Source: Musa acuminata AAA Group
Taxonomy: Eukaryota; Streptophyta; Magnoliopsida; Zingiberales; Musaceae
Assembly (NCBI RefSeq): GCF_036884655.1
Contig: NC_088335.1
Location: 46,567,001-46,631,000, forward strand
Reading direction: 5' to 3'
DNA length: 64,000 nt
Under the pieces are notes generated by a model. The model saw only the letters and a list, made by a program, of their open reading frames with translations. It did no database searches and was not told where the DNA came from. Shown in pieces: positions 25,285-38,900 of the stretch. Each line of letters starts with the position of its first letter. Position 1 is the stretch's first letter. The position numbers were made by a program, and so were the translations under genes.

Positions 25285-28200
25285 TTATTCCCAATCGTCA
25301 TCAAAGAAACCAGCATCTTTCATTTCCGAGTAGTACACGTTCTCCAAACGCAAATCTTCTTCCTGTATGCAAAAAAGCCACCAAAAGGAGACCATAAAGG
25401 ATTTGTGATGCGTAGTCATTGTAGAAATATGAGCCTTTTACAAAAACTAGCTCAAACCAAGAAAATTCTAGGGACGAAAACATGGAACCAGACCTGGAAA
25501 AAATCTGCTAGGAAGACCATGTATAGAAGTGGAAGATAAAGAGAGTGGTAGCATATCATTGTCAGATTGAACAGCCTGTAACAGGAAGAGGATTAGTCTT
25601 TTACAGAAAGAGAAAAAAAAGCTACCATAGCTATGGTTTCAAAAAGCATATGATTGATACCAGATCCCAAATCCAGCTCCATTTCCAGCAAGCAGACAGC
25701 CAAATAGGGACATTGTATTTAACAACAACATTGCACAAACGTATTTGTAGAATGCCGGTCTTGCTGTTAATGGGCAAAGTAAAAATTCTGAAGAAATACA
25801 AACGAATATACAAGCAACAATAAACTAGAAAAAAAAGAGCATAAATATGAGGATTACCTGGTAACCTTTCTCTCCACTTTGAGTGGTGCATGAAGAAAAT
25901 GAAACCATAGACAGCAGTAAGCAACATCTTGTGGATAATCCACAATCCCCATCTTCCACTATTTGCTGTTTTGTTCTTGTCTGCGAATAATGGAACTCCA
26001 AAACCAAATATATAGATGGCCTGATGAACATACAAAACTTCGGGTTCAACTTTTATGTAGTAGGACGATAATGACAGCCTATCCACGATAGGAAGAACTA
26101 CTAGGTGGAAATTCATAATGCCTTAATAGTATAATAATTGCCAGAGACATGAACTTCCTACTCCATGTAAGGTTAGTTAAGCTACCTGCAAACCTCTGCC
26201 ATATGTACAGGCTGACTTAACGTAATGATGCATCGATCAAGGTTTAAAATCTCGATTATATCGGCCATAACAAGTACACGCAGCAGATGTGCATGCTTAT
26301 GAACATACAAGCATTCACGATCATAGGTAGAAGATATACATATGCATCGAATATGGCATACACATCCATACACATGCAAAATGACAAGGACACATGAATT
26401 GATGCATGCATGAATATGCACAAGCATATACAATTTACACGTATACATAAATGTGATTAAATCACACGTCGAGCGGTAGTACATAGTTAAAAGGGCAAAC
26501 CTAGTGCAAAAGATTCCTAGTAATGCAGGTCTGGTGAGGGTCAATGTTTGAAATTTACCCATATAAATAAAGGGGTCATTCTCATGATTACCAAGACCTA
26601 CCCTCCACAAAATATGGGAATGTGTGTATATAGATTACATTACATACAAAAGTAATAGGTCATGAAGCTGTATCAATTGGCTATAATCTAATTGATCTCC
26701 TTTTGTAGTAAACATCATCATATGTGGTGGTGAGATATAAGACTAGACACATATACCATGATCATAAGTTTCTTGACAACATTATATACAGAAACTATGT
26801 TTATACTTTGATCTTCTTGTATGAATATAGAAAATCTTGATATTTAGTGTACAACATTACAAGTTTGAAGTAATTTTGTGAATGATTGTTGTTCATGTCA
26901 ATTGTGTTGTTAAAAGATGATTGACTAAAGATAAAAGAAAAAAGATGATAAACTTAGACAAAAGATGATTGGATAAATAATGCTCCAATCCATTCACAGA
27001 TCTTGCTAATTAAAAAGATCATCTCTTGAAGCAAAAATGGAACTACGGATTATTCAGAAATTGTAATTGAGATCAGTGATCTGATTAGTCCATGATTAAT
27101 GAAATTAGAATTTCTTTCTCTAGTTTAGCTTTCCCTATACTTAGTGGTCTATATAATGGGAAAAGGATCATAAATGATGACGTAATTGAATGAATGAAAA
27201 AGTATTCTTTTTGCATAAAATGTATGACTGGTGTAAGATCATCTTATTATCCTCAAATTAAATTCAAAGGACATTGAACGAGCATGAGGTATCACGCATT
27301 TCCTTAGTTCCAACTTTTTCTTACCTTATTCATACTAAAGCCTTAAAGCCACAAAAGAATCAATAATACAATCCCATTATTCAAACTTTTACAAGCATAA
27401 TACTAACACCCACATAATATCTTAGCTACCCAACACCTTCCTTTAACCTTAAACAACCCATCTGAGGTCAAAAGTTCCAGTGATGATGTTTCCTATAATG
27501 TTGGAAGCAAACAAATATACTTCAATAACCAATGGATATTGATAGTGTTGATATCAATGGTCCATATTCTTTTGTCAAGTTTTGGTATATGTCAGAATTT
27601 GTATTTTCCGTCAGTGAAACTATTTTTTCTAAGAATCAAACATGCTTTCACCAATTATTTTTCTTTGTTTTGTAATTGCCTTTTCATATCCAATTCCCTT
27701 GAGCCATAACACCCTTCGAGGTTGTCCAATATCATTCTTTACTAACACCAGCAAGCATTATTACTTAAAGCTCCTTTCAAATAAAATATTATGAAACTAA
27801 AAACAAGAAAACTATTTTTTTCCAATCATAGACCAAAAAGGTTGTCAAGAAATGCAAATGAACTGTGGGAGAAAATCATTCCAAAACATTTACGCTTAGG
27901 TATAACAACATTGATTACCTTCAGTAATGTATCAGCAGCGACAATTACTCCTGAGACAACAAAAGTACGTGTTAGAACTTCCAATCCACCTGCATGATTT
28001 CCTTGGAGTAGAAAGGCCAGCAAGCTAACTTCCAAAAGCAACATCCCAGATTCTGTAAACAATGACAACATGTTCCAAGATAATTCCTTAGCAGTAGTAC
28101 ATTCCCATGCCTGCACTCCAAATGAACAGATGAGCTAACATTGAGATAATCTATAGTTATATACATTATGGAAAAGGAAAAAAAATAAAAGAAATAAGAA

Positions 28201-31200
28201 GATTTGAAATATAGGGTAAATATGGCATCCCACAGAACTTAATAAAGGGTAAATATGGCACCATCTTGCTGGAAACAGGCTCCAAGGTTAACCACAAAAC
28301 AAGGATTTAAATTTCATCAGCAGCTATCACGTGGCCAACCATTAGAATGGCATATGTTGGTGTGCAAGCAATGCAGATAGTAAGCATACTTTGGTGTGCC
28401 AATGGTGCAAAAAAAAAACATATAAACAGGGTATCAAAATTTAAAAAGTACAGCTCTTCTTTGCAGGTTGCTCCTCTCCTCTCTGTCCTCTTCTCTCCTT
28501 GACAGACACCACCATGGCAAGCTACGGCTGGCATTCTCAAAAGATAAGGGTTGTGACCCAATGAACTAAGGCATTGAATCGATTTAGAGAAGATCAGTCT
28601 AAACCTAGTTATTAAGATAAAATCTATAACAGTTCAATTCAATCAACTCTCAACCGAATTAATCCAGTCCATCTAAAAAACAATGAAAAAAGCCCTTCTG
28701 TTAATTCGTTTTTAATTGAGAAAGGCTAGAGAGCCATTACATTATAAAATATTTTCTAAACTGTTTTGCTTTAATGGCTGAAACATCCTTACTTAAGATA
28801 TAATTTCTGCATAGAAATGGTAAATAGTCTTCCATGTCATATACCATGAAATGATGATTGAACCATGGAGAATCAAGGTTAGCTATATAATGCTTATGCA
28901 GTTGAACCTAAATGACCATAGCAAATAGATCTGAGTTACTGTAGCTTAATGTAGTCTCGCAATACTTATGGTTCTATGGCACTGTTAGCAATTACTATAG
29001 CTAAAAATTATCATTATGTAATTGGAAATTAAACGAAAGATTAGTTCTGTTGGAGTACAATGTTATGTTGTGACACTAACAGCCTAGAATTACAAGGGAT
29101 TGTAAGACCTGCTTCAATCATCACTGTCCACCTGAGTTGCCTACCCACCTCGCCATGTACAAACATTAAAAAGAATTCAAATGCTAACTGATAGAAGGAA
29201 GCCGGGCACCCAAAAACCGAGAGGGGGAGGTAGAGGGAAAGGGAAAGTGTATGCTATTTTGAATGTATATACAACATAGGCATATACATGTATATATTAT
29301 AATATATGATATATACAATTATACATCATAACAAGGTTCATAATTTCATACCGTACCAGAGTATCAAGTTTAGCTCGGGACAGTACGGTACGAGTATACC
29401 GAGTGGTATGCTCTAGCATACCGCTTGATATATATGTATATATATATATAATTAAAAAAAATAAAAAAATAAAAGTTAAAAAATCAATCCGCGTATCGAT
29501 CTATTGACGAACTGGTACACACCACCCGATATGGGCGATATCATTCGAAATTAAAAACCCTGCATTATACATTCAGCTACATGTCATATAATATGCAAAC
29601 ATAAAAATATAAGCTACTTTAAATTTGTGATTATAATATAATATATCATAAATATGTTTAGTATAAAGTATAAACATATAAGTTATATAAAAATAAACTA
29701 TGACTAAAATATCAAAAACATATAAGATGATATTTTAAAAATAAAAAATAATTACAAATAATAGATAAAACTAATGCAATTGGACCCTCCAAGTGAGTCA
29801 AACCAACACTTTTTAAGTTTTGTCTCGATCATCATTTTAATAGTGAGTCAACTGATGCTTTGACAACACCTGCCGAATCTTTATTGATCGTGGAGCTTAA
29901 TGCTATATGTCAACAGCCTCCAATACTATCATTTTAATGGTTGAACATAGTTGAGAACAGCCCTTCTGACAGATGAGGAGTCATGCCTTTTGTAGGCCGT
30001 GTATCAAATACCTATCAATTGGAATCACCCTACAGCCACATGGAGCCACAGAACCTGAAATCTTTGTTTTGTGTGACTAAAGTTACTGATCATAAGGATA
30101 ATCCCTCTCCAAGGAAGAGGCTAAAAAAGGAGACTTCCACTACAGCTATTAGATCAAGATTCTCTTTTCATTTATTCTCTCGCCAAACAGTTCAACTTCT
30201 TCAAGAAACAAAGTTTGACAGTTTGACTCAGCACCGAAGGAAGATCTCATAAACTGCATTCCCAGCATCTTCATCTCTATTAGGTCTTTTGAGATTTGGA
30301 AACTGAGTCGGACTCTCAGACCATTGATTAAAGTGGAAGATGAACACAATCAAGCAGTGCCTCTCCAACAACTGAAGGCCCAGGTTAGGTCCATCACATA
30401 TATGTTAAAAATATTCAAAAAAATATCATATACTAAAATAATTAAAAATAAAATGTTCTAAAATATTGTTTCTAAAAATATTATATAATATGGAAAATAT
30501 TTTTTTATTTAGACAAACAACTAGAAATTGATCAGGTGACTTGCATGCTTATTAACATTTACTAATAAACAAAATTAATGATGTAATATAATACTAAAAA
30601 TATAAAATAAAAAATCTTATGGCTAAGGTTTTGTTCAGTGTCATGCATTTGCTTATTTTTCTTTAGCAATTATAACACAAGTTGTTGTATGTTTATAATA
30701 TTTTGTAATAACATTTTTCCTTTTTATGTTGTTTTAAAATTTTAATTTACATTTTTTTAGCCGATTCTAATCTAGCCAATCTGATAGCAGATGTAGAGTC
30801 TTCACCATTGGCCAACAATAATACAAAGATTAATTTTCCAACCTATGGCTGAGGATCAAGAGCACAAAGACTTAATTGTCATGATCAAGTCTGAGTTCGA
30901 GAAGATAAATTGTTCGTATTAGATTATTGTTAGTTTCAATTTCTACTAGACATACCACCAATGCTGACAACTGCCCACCTGTTCATTCCCTCCACCATTT
31001 TCTATTTTCATCTTTTCTTCCTCTCCTTCCTCTGGAAGAATCTAGACTGGAGATCTTAGCTGACATGAAGGTATATGACATTAATTTAGAGAAGCCTTTT
31101 TTTGGGATATTACAATGGAGCTCCAGTCGATCCCAATTCAAATGTCCAATGCAGGTAAGGATCAAACAAATTTTGAAACTGTGGCTATCACCATGAGTAT

Positions 31201-33574
31201 TATCATAAAGTTTTAAGGAAGGATACATATTATGACCTGACTAATCTGCTAGTAGTAACTTTGGTTAAAGCATGTTGCTTCACATACCTAAGTCCACTTC
31301 ATTTGAGTTATGAGGCCAATATTTTACTCAGTCAGTCTAGATGGTATCAAAAACTGTATTGACTCTTGGTTTAAGCCTATTTTAAACCAAGTTGGCATCT
31401 AAAATGTGGTTTTTCTTGATCTTAAGGCAAGCAGGAACATTAAGATATGAGCAATAATGTATTGAAACCCATCTAGATTCAATTCTATACAGAACCCAGA
31501 AAATGGATTCTGTTCTACACAGTCATTCACTGATGATAACGGTCATCATTTGAATGAGATAGACTGTGACACCCCAATAGTTGGGATTAGAAAAGAAATC
31601 AAAACACACAACTTGATTGGATTACTAGTAGCAACTTAAGTCTGGATCATATATAGGTAAGCCAGCTCATGGAAGTAATTCCACCTTAAAGATACTACAA
31701 TAACATAATTGTCGCAGAAATTAAATGTAAAAAAACACTGAAACAGAGACAACTGTCCACCATGATGAATCCGGATACCAAAATTCAGTAATCATGATTG
31801 TCTCCAGTTCATGAACATCATTTATCTGTCATCAAGATTTATGGTACAGAGAAATGGAACCATGTATTGTTTCATATATTATCCAGCTTTCCTCCTCAAA
31901 ATTACAATAATAGTTTGCTTGCACCCCAATGTTTCATAAACTTAGCAGTATCTAGCAAGCATCTTGCTATTTTCATGTGTAATGTTCTAAATCAGCAAAA
32001 CATAATTACTATCACGGACAAATCTATACCAAGGGTGTTCGATGTAATGTTTGTGTATATTTGCATCTTTTAATTTTGTTCATGTTTTGCACAACACGTA
32101 TAGGATTTGCAATAAGCTTGATAGCCTTATTTTGATTGGCTTTTGTGGCCGTTTTAATCTTGCAAATGCAGGTTGTGTGCAATAGTTGCATAGAGGCAAA
32201 ATTGTCCAAAAACAAACCCATCTAAGTAGCCATTTTGGGGGTTTTCTATATCTGCATAGTGGTACAGAGTGTCAGCTAGCATAACACTCTAGAGCTACCT
32301 GAGTGACACATAGCTGGGTGGACCTTTGGGGTATTGTCTAAGGTTGGTTCGCTGCCTTGTTCTACAATAGTGCCATGTGGGCATTTATGAGGACTTTTGA
32401 TCACGATAGATCACCTTGGACCCTTTGTAGCGTGATCGTTCAGAGCTTGCGAAGTTTATATTTGTAATTTGCATTGTCTATCAAGAATTTGTTGAAATGT
32501 CTACCTGTGAGATCCCAAATTGAACACTTCATTTAACTCATCTTCTCTTTTGTAGGTCCTTAAGAGACTATAAGATGTTTCAGGGAAATTGACAGTTTGC
32601 AGATAGACATGCAAGGGTGTCGTATGACTTAGGCAAAATCAGATAAGTCCGTGACATTACTGTAAGCATGGAGTTCATTGATAGCCCATTGTACAAGTCC
32701 CTGACTTTTCTAAATTTATGAATCAACTTATATATTAGTAAATAAATAGTAATTTTAACTCCCACTCCATGGAACAAGAATTGTGATATCAATTAAAACC
32801 TTATACGATACTCCATATGCACAAGGAACTAGAAAAACAACTAATATTTATAATATACAACAGCGTTGTAGATCAAGAGGAGCTTGTTTATGCCAAAAAT
32901 TTGACTTTTTTTAACATAAAGATGGTGAATTCAATATCCTCCTAAGCTCATGTACATCAAACTTCTCCTATAATAATACATACAAATTTAGCATTGAATA
33001 CACATTACAACTAATTTACAATAAGTAGATGCAACAACCAAGTAACTATTAATAAAGTATCAAGAATTAATATCTTTTTCTTTATTGAAAATCACATCTA
33101 CAAATTATTCACTAAAATAAAAGCAACTGGCTGAAATAACATTTACAAATTGTAATAATGGGCAATAAATATCTAACTAAATTTCATATTATCAACAAAA
33201 TAACAGCAACTGGCTGAAATAACATTTATAACATCCAAAGGCTCTTAATAGTGGGATTGCCGCACCTGCACGAGACACCAAGAGAGATTGAGAACGGTGA
33301 CGACCCACAGGAGAGCGTAATAGGCCATCATGACGTAAGAATGGCCATATGTGAGCTTCGCAAAGCTCTTCCGTGCCTTCGAGGCGAGATAGACGACGAA
33401 GAGAGCCGAGGGGACGATCAACGCGAGGTTGTACGGGAGCCCGTGGCAACCCACGATCCACGAGGACGAGATCAGTGCGCTCCGAGACGACGAACCCTCC
33501 GTAAATTCATCCGCAGACTCCGCCGGCGCGCCGGCGAGGGACATCGCGGCCAGGAGTTCCTCCGACGCTCTCAT
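25285..33574 (-). CDS. TPRA1/CAND2-family multi-spanning membrane protein, 6 coding exons
   Basis: Exons on the minus strand are 33574–33266, 28110–27919, 26020–25858, 25763–25661, 25575–25494 and 25362–25285. They join in phase to 308 residues. The protein matches the plant family of 'transmembrane protein adipocyte-associated 1 homologs', which includes Arabidopsis CAND2 and CAND8, candidate G-protein-coupled-receptor-like proteins. Hydrophobic segments lie at about 47–65, 79–102, 114–138, 149–174, 192–211 and in two further stretches to about 283. Family blocks are AWECTTAKELSWN, FGFGVPLF, HSKWRERLPARPAFYKY and the acidic C-terminus EEDLRLENVYYSEMKDAGFF. The first ATG (33574) follows an in-frame stop. 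Intron 1 is unusually long (5.2 kb) and holds a GTACCG-rich repeat; intron 2 holds an Au-SINE scrap. The biochemical role of the family is not settled. Family assignment is firm; exon edges are hand-made. Confidence 0.9.
26489..26560 (-). mobile_element. Au-SINE 3' fragment in intron 2 of the TPRA1/CAND2-like gene
   Basis: Read on the minus strand the segment follows the 3' part of the plant Au SINE as I remember it: a GGTAA-type start, then CATTGACCCTC, CCAGACC, TGCATTA, then TTTTGCACTAGGTTTGCCC. The tRNA-derived head with the Pol III boxes is missing and several bases differ, so it is a dead remnant. The match is from memory. Confidence 0.6.
29345..29570. repeat. GTACCG/palindrome-rich dispersed repeat, copy B (in intron 1)
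   Basis: The segment has words such as CATACCGTACC, GGGACAGTACGGTACGAG, GTATACC, GGTATGCTCTAGCATACC and GAACTGGTACACACC, split by an AT-rich part (29425–29490). The last palindrome can form a stem of nine or so base pairs. Vocabulary matches copy A at 18057–18230. It lies in intron 1 of the TPRA1/CAND2-like gene. Confidence 0.55.
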
Positions 33575-33825
33575 ATCCTCCAACAAATCTTAGGCGGAGA
33601 TCGTCAGCACCGAGGGCTTCCCCTCGAACCGAAGCCGATCGAAATCGCGACGGAAACGCTAGAAATTAGGGGAGATCGGGAGATCGGGAGATCGGAGGGG
33701 AATTCTCAGAGCCCTAATTGTAGTCTCTATCTGGGAATCGCTACGAAGACCATTTTACTTGTTTTCTCTTTATATCTATGCGAGCGCAAAGGACTCCAAG
33801 TCGGAAAATTTTGTTTACACTTACA

Positions 33826-34170
33826 AATACCCACGTACACCTGCATGGTGACATCAATGGGCTTTCGTCAGACCCACATCAAATTTCACCACTTGAAGAG
33901 ACGGTAAATATATGGGTACTGTCCGTAAAAGTATTCAATATTAGACCGGTTCGGTGATCTTTTGGTTCCGGTTGTCGTGCTAATCCGATAAAACATTTCA
34001 TACTCGTTAAATACCCTACATATTTACGCGCATGTGACGTCGATGGGACTTTGTCGGACCCACATCAAAATTCAGCAATTACGTAGAAGGTGAAAGGAGG
34101 GTAAGTGTAAGGATTAAACCGGTTGGGTGATCTTTTCGTTCCGGTTCGCGCGCTAAGCCGGTGAGAAACC
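33826..34170. repeat. Diverged tandem duplication upstream of the TPRA1/CAND2-like gene
   Basis: Two copies start at 33826 (aatacccac) and 34010 (aataccctac). Shared blocks in order are a tgtgac/tggtgac word, gatggg.ctttgtc.g, agacccacatcaaa, ggttcggtgatctttt/ggttgggtgatctttt and ttccggtt. They are about 185 bases apart and clearly diverged. They sit 250–600 bases upstream of the start codon, so they may carry promoter elements. Confidence 0.75.
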
Positions 34171-35938
34171 AGCAAACAGGGAGACGCAGAACCATTGATT
34201 AGATTTCTACACGATGTGGCTTATGATATTTAGAATGTTTTGGATATGATAATAAGTTAAATGTTTGTCAATTTTATTCGTAATTTAATATGTTCCTTTT
34301 TTTTCCTTCCCCAATCCTTCTATTGCCTACACTCATGTATTAGTGAGAGGTAAAGAGATAAGGAAATCAAACCATTATGAAATCCATTATATTGTTGCAC
34401 ATGAAAACATATCTAGATATTAAAGAATGTCAAAAGGGATGTGGTAATTTCTTTGGAATGTCTAATATTTTGATTAATGATGATGTTTGTCTAAGACAGG
34501 GTTGCCTCCTTTCTTCATTCATTTTCATGTTGAGTTGAAAAGGAAGTGGTTAATGTCATGGACAGGCTTTGATTCATCCCTTGAAAAAAACCCCTCCTCC
34601 TAAGATAAAAACTTGGATTTGAATGAAGACAATCTCTTGGATGCCTCCATTGATGAAGATAATGGGAATGCTTCTATCAGCTGGTGGAAGTAATCATTCC
34701 TTGTCTTTCTTGGGGCTTCTTGGGTTCCTTATTTTTGGAATCTTAAGGAGGATGGTTGTGGAGTTCTAATCTCTTTCCGCTGTAATAACTTACTGTTTTC
34801 TCCAGCCTGAAGCTGGATTTATTGTTTATATTATCTGACTCTTTAAATTGAAACACCATGGTCTCAACAGGGAAGCTTTATTCAGAAAATTCTGCAGTTT
34901 CTCTCCTACCATATCTTGTAAACGGCAGCAGATAGCAGGCATTTCAAGACACTGGAAACTAGAGACTTGTGAGTATTGCAATCCCATTTCAATTCCAGTA
35001 ACAGGAGGCATCATATGATGTTAATTTTATTTGGATGTTGGTCTTTTGAAATGCAAGTGTAATTTTACTTTTTTTTTTTCTTTGTTAATGTTTCTTTTAT
35101 ATTCTTTGTTTTCCTTTCTTTCTCTCTCTTTTCCTTTTTACTTTCACCCGAATAGGATTCCCAGTGCCCCCAGTTATGCATTCCAAATAGACAAGTATGG
35201 CAGAATGCAGGATGTTGCCATGCAAAATATATTGCCTATAATCTTGTTATTAGAGAATATCAGCAAAGTGTCAATTCTATAATCTGAGGAAAGCAATGCA
35301 ACTTGTTCTCCTGCAAGAGGATGAGTGTATCTTCACAATTGAAATCCATGATTCTCTCAAGCAGCAGCAGGACAAACTCTATCATTAGGCATACTCTCTT
35401 CTGTAATCCTTGTAACTGCTGGAAGAAAAATATTCTTTGAATTATGAGATAATAGATGGCTTTCATGAATGCAAATTAAGTCGCATTGTCATATCATTCA
35501 GCATTGTAATGCCAGTGAGTTTAATCATCATACTTAAGTACCATCTTTGTGCCACAAAATATTAAATGTTATGTTCACTTGACAAGTACAAAGAAAAGCA
35601 ATAAACTTGTGTTATGCTGAGAAGGAGAGAAGGCATGCTCTGATTTCACTAGGGGATCTGTGAGATAATTTACTTTCAACCTCAAAGATTTCAAAATGAT
35701 ATGATAGACTATTTCTACTTTTTCATATATACAAAAATCTTTGCTTGTGGACAAACAAAGGTAAGGCATCTCATGATGTCCATTTCAGAAGACAAACACC
35801 CACACCATATTTGCATCAGCTTTTTCCATCTATTGCATTTGCAGCTACATTCCTTCCTTTTCTCGTTTTGCTGTGTTCATGTAGGAAGATGCTGCAGGTG
35901 ATGAAGTTAAAAGAAAAGGCTAGTGAGTAATTGGTGAT
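34171..35938. other. Intergenic DNA between two minus-strand genes
   Basis: Apart from a scrap of LINE reverse transcriptase near 34443–34537, I see AT-rich sequence with short frames only. The part next to 35939 probably includes the 3' UTR of the gene that ends there. Confidence 0.4.
34443..34537 (+). mobile_element. Small fragment of a LINE-type reverse transcriptase
   Basis: The plus-strand frame reads MSNILINDD, VCLRQGC, LLSSFIFML and then a stop. This resembles the LINE RT block 'ILIN...RGLRQGCPLSP.LF'. Only about 30 codons remain and no other LINE domain is nearby. It is a weak but specific match to a known motif. Confidence 0.4.
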
Positions 35939-38900
35939 TTAGAGAGAGAGATAGCTGAGGCCCTTAGGAAGCTTTTCAGGGGTCCGGAGAGCTGTCACAT
36001 GTCTCTGGAGAAATACTTCACAGTTTGCAGTTTGGATTGAGTTCTCTAATCCATCAGTCTCGGCTAGTACATGGAACCTCGCAAACCGGATGATGGTGGT
36101 GTACTTCTCCAAGTCATGGCATTCCATTCTCAAATCCAATGTTGAATATCCTTTTTCCCATCTAAGATAAGAGATTGATTAGACGAATAAAAAAGAATGA
36201 TTGAATGATGAAAGAAGTCAGATAAAGGCTTCACTAATATTATCTACTACATTCTTTACAGTGATATCAATACTTCTCAATGTTTTCCCATAAAATTGAC
36301 ATCTCATGTGTATATTCTACATATAAAAGAAACCACAAATTGACAATCTGTGGATATCATGCATCCACAAGGAGTAAAGATCACCATAGTTCATTTAGTT
36401 CATGCCCTCAGAGGCCTTTTTCTATTTGTACAACCATACATGTCAAATAATGCATCATGCTAGTAACTGCAGCCATATATCTTGAACAATGTCACTAGAC
36501 AAACTTACATAGGAACCTTTTCTGGTATTTGTCTAGGGGTTCGTACATGATCATTGTAATCCATCCAGCACATGGATACTGATATGTTTGAGAAGTCTCA
36601 ACAATATATCTCCACTGAAGTGTGCATTTATGAAGTGAATAGCTGAGGTATTGCTTTGTTTTCTAAAATTGCCATGCAAATTTCATTGATTTCCTGTAAC
36701 CTTGCTGACAATTCTGGGTCTTACTATTTGTGTCTTTTCCTGAGACATTGTCACTCTGAACACTCATTATGATCTTTTTTTGTTATTCAAGCTTTTGTCA
36801 AATCCCTATAAATTAGCACCATTAGATGTGGCTGTAACATGCTATTAGTTTATAGTTTGAAATGTTTTTGCAAAAGTAAATCCATGTACAGTATGAAATA
36901 TTTAATCGTCAGTTATCCCAATCAGCTCCACTGTGTGCAATAGTCAGTGGAAGAGCGACCCCAATTGTCAATCATATGTTGTAAATTGTTATGCTGTAAA
37001 GTACTCATCTCAGAACAATGCCAAAAATCTAATTTGGTTGCTAATTTCACACACAAAATATAAACAAAAGCACTGAAGACATGTTGCAAAGTCTTGATAC
37101 TTGCAATTGCCGGAGTTGCCTCTGGATATCCTTCTTACATCATTATATTCTAACTTCTTCACTTCTCGGGTTCTTTCATCTAGGGATTTTAATGCACAAT
37201 TATAACTTTCAAACCATAGAAAGCTCATGTATCCGCCGTGTATAACTTCCCCTCTTACCATTGACCCAGTTGTGTGTAATATGTATACTCTTCTGATGAG
37301 TGCATTTGCAATAACTTGTGTCTAAAATTTTCTAGATGCTTCTCAGAAAAGAATAAATGCAAATTGAAAATGAGGTGCATTCAGGGTTGAATAAAGAACT
37401 CCGTAGAGGTAGTTAAAACACGTAAACTAAAACTTATGCAGTTAGACATTTTGGATATACCATCAGAAGTTGCAGCTTCATACTCAAGCTTCTTCTGTCC
37501 ATTCAGTACCAAACAAATAGAACATATACTCCTTGGACCTAGGCTGAATCCAAAGCAATCAAGTTTTCCAATCGAGCTTCATAACAGAAAGCAGTAACCA
37601 GAGTTCTGGATTTGAACCAAACACGACACATCAACTCCTGGATGGCTCCCTTTTACCCATTTATATGACCAGCTCATGATTACAATTAACAGTTCCTGGA
37701 AGATGACATGCTACCATATTCAAGTTGATTGTTGATCAAGTCAATTTCGGTCATTCCTGAATCTAAACCATTCCCATTTAATGCTCAGGTTAATCACATG
37801 AACTTGTTAATGACCAGACCAAGATAAACTAAACTGGGACCTACTAGTTTCAAACCAGGTTCATGTCTGGTAGGCTGGTGAATCCACGAATTTCCACTTC
37901 TGTACAAAGAATTTCAAGCAAAATCTAAAGAGATGTTTTTACATTTTTCATAAATAGCATTAAGGTAAATGAAAAATTAACACATCTGCAACTTATTAAC
38001 ATGGAAGCAAAAGTATTTTTTTTCAGATCACAACAGAAGGAAAGAAGATAACAAGAAGAAGAAGGTTCTAAGAGATTTCTATGTCAATCTCAGAATTGTA
38101 TAATGAATTATCAATTTGAAGATGATCCTTATATGAATCAATAAACTGGATCAGTGCTAGCTAGATATTTGGCATTTGTCTTCTGGGGAGCAAGTCAAAC
38201 ATGAAATTTCATTCTATAAAGTATCTTCTATAAAAACAACGAATTTCACCATGTTCAACAAGGGAAACTGCACTAAACCATATAAGCATGTAAAATAGTC
38301 TAAAATAATAAGAGATAATAATACACTATTCACAAAACAGAAAAAAGACAAATTACATAATAGATAATATTAATTTGCATACCAAGGAATGAGAACAATT
38401 GTAAAGGAGAAAAAAAAAAAGCAGGGGAATCTCCGAGTAGACTTGAACATTGTCTGTACCTCAGAAAACCAGTCTCAAGCTTCCTGAATCTCTGAAGGCA
38501 ATTTTCCAGTATATTTGAGAAAGAACAATCTCCATCCTTCTCAGACATGTTAATTTCTTTAGATACCCTGGAAAAGATGTTTTATTAAGAAAATTAGAAT
38601 TCTTACAAAGATGGATAAATTTTCTAAGTCACACGTCAAAATTAACAAGCATCCAAAACATGTGATCATGAAAATTCTGTAAATACTCTACAATGGAAGA
38701 TAATGCAGAGCACGAATGTGCTATACCGTCTGAGTTTGTATCACAATGTAGAAGCACTTAAAAAACATGCGGTAATGCTCTCTATCAAAGCTGTGACTAC
38801 AAGGGCAAAGCTTACATATCTCCACCTGTCAAATGCTGGACTCGATTTACTTCAGTGCTGCAGATATGACTGCATGCATCAGTTAATGCTAACTTAGCAG

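Noticed and set aside
33251..33907. 218-codon plus-strand frame
   Set aside because: It is antisense to exon 1 of the TPRA1/CAND2-like gene; the Arg/Glu-rich product reflects the GC-rich opposite strand.
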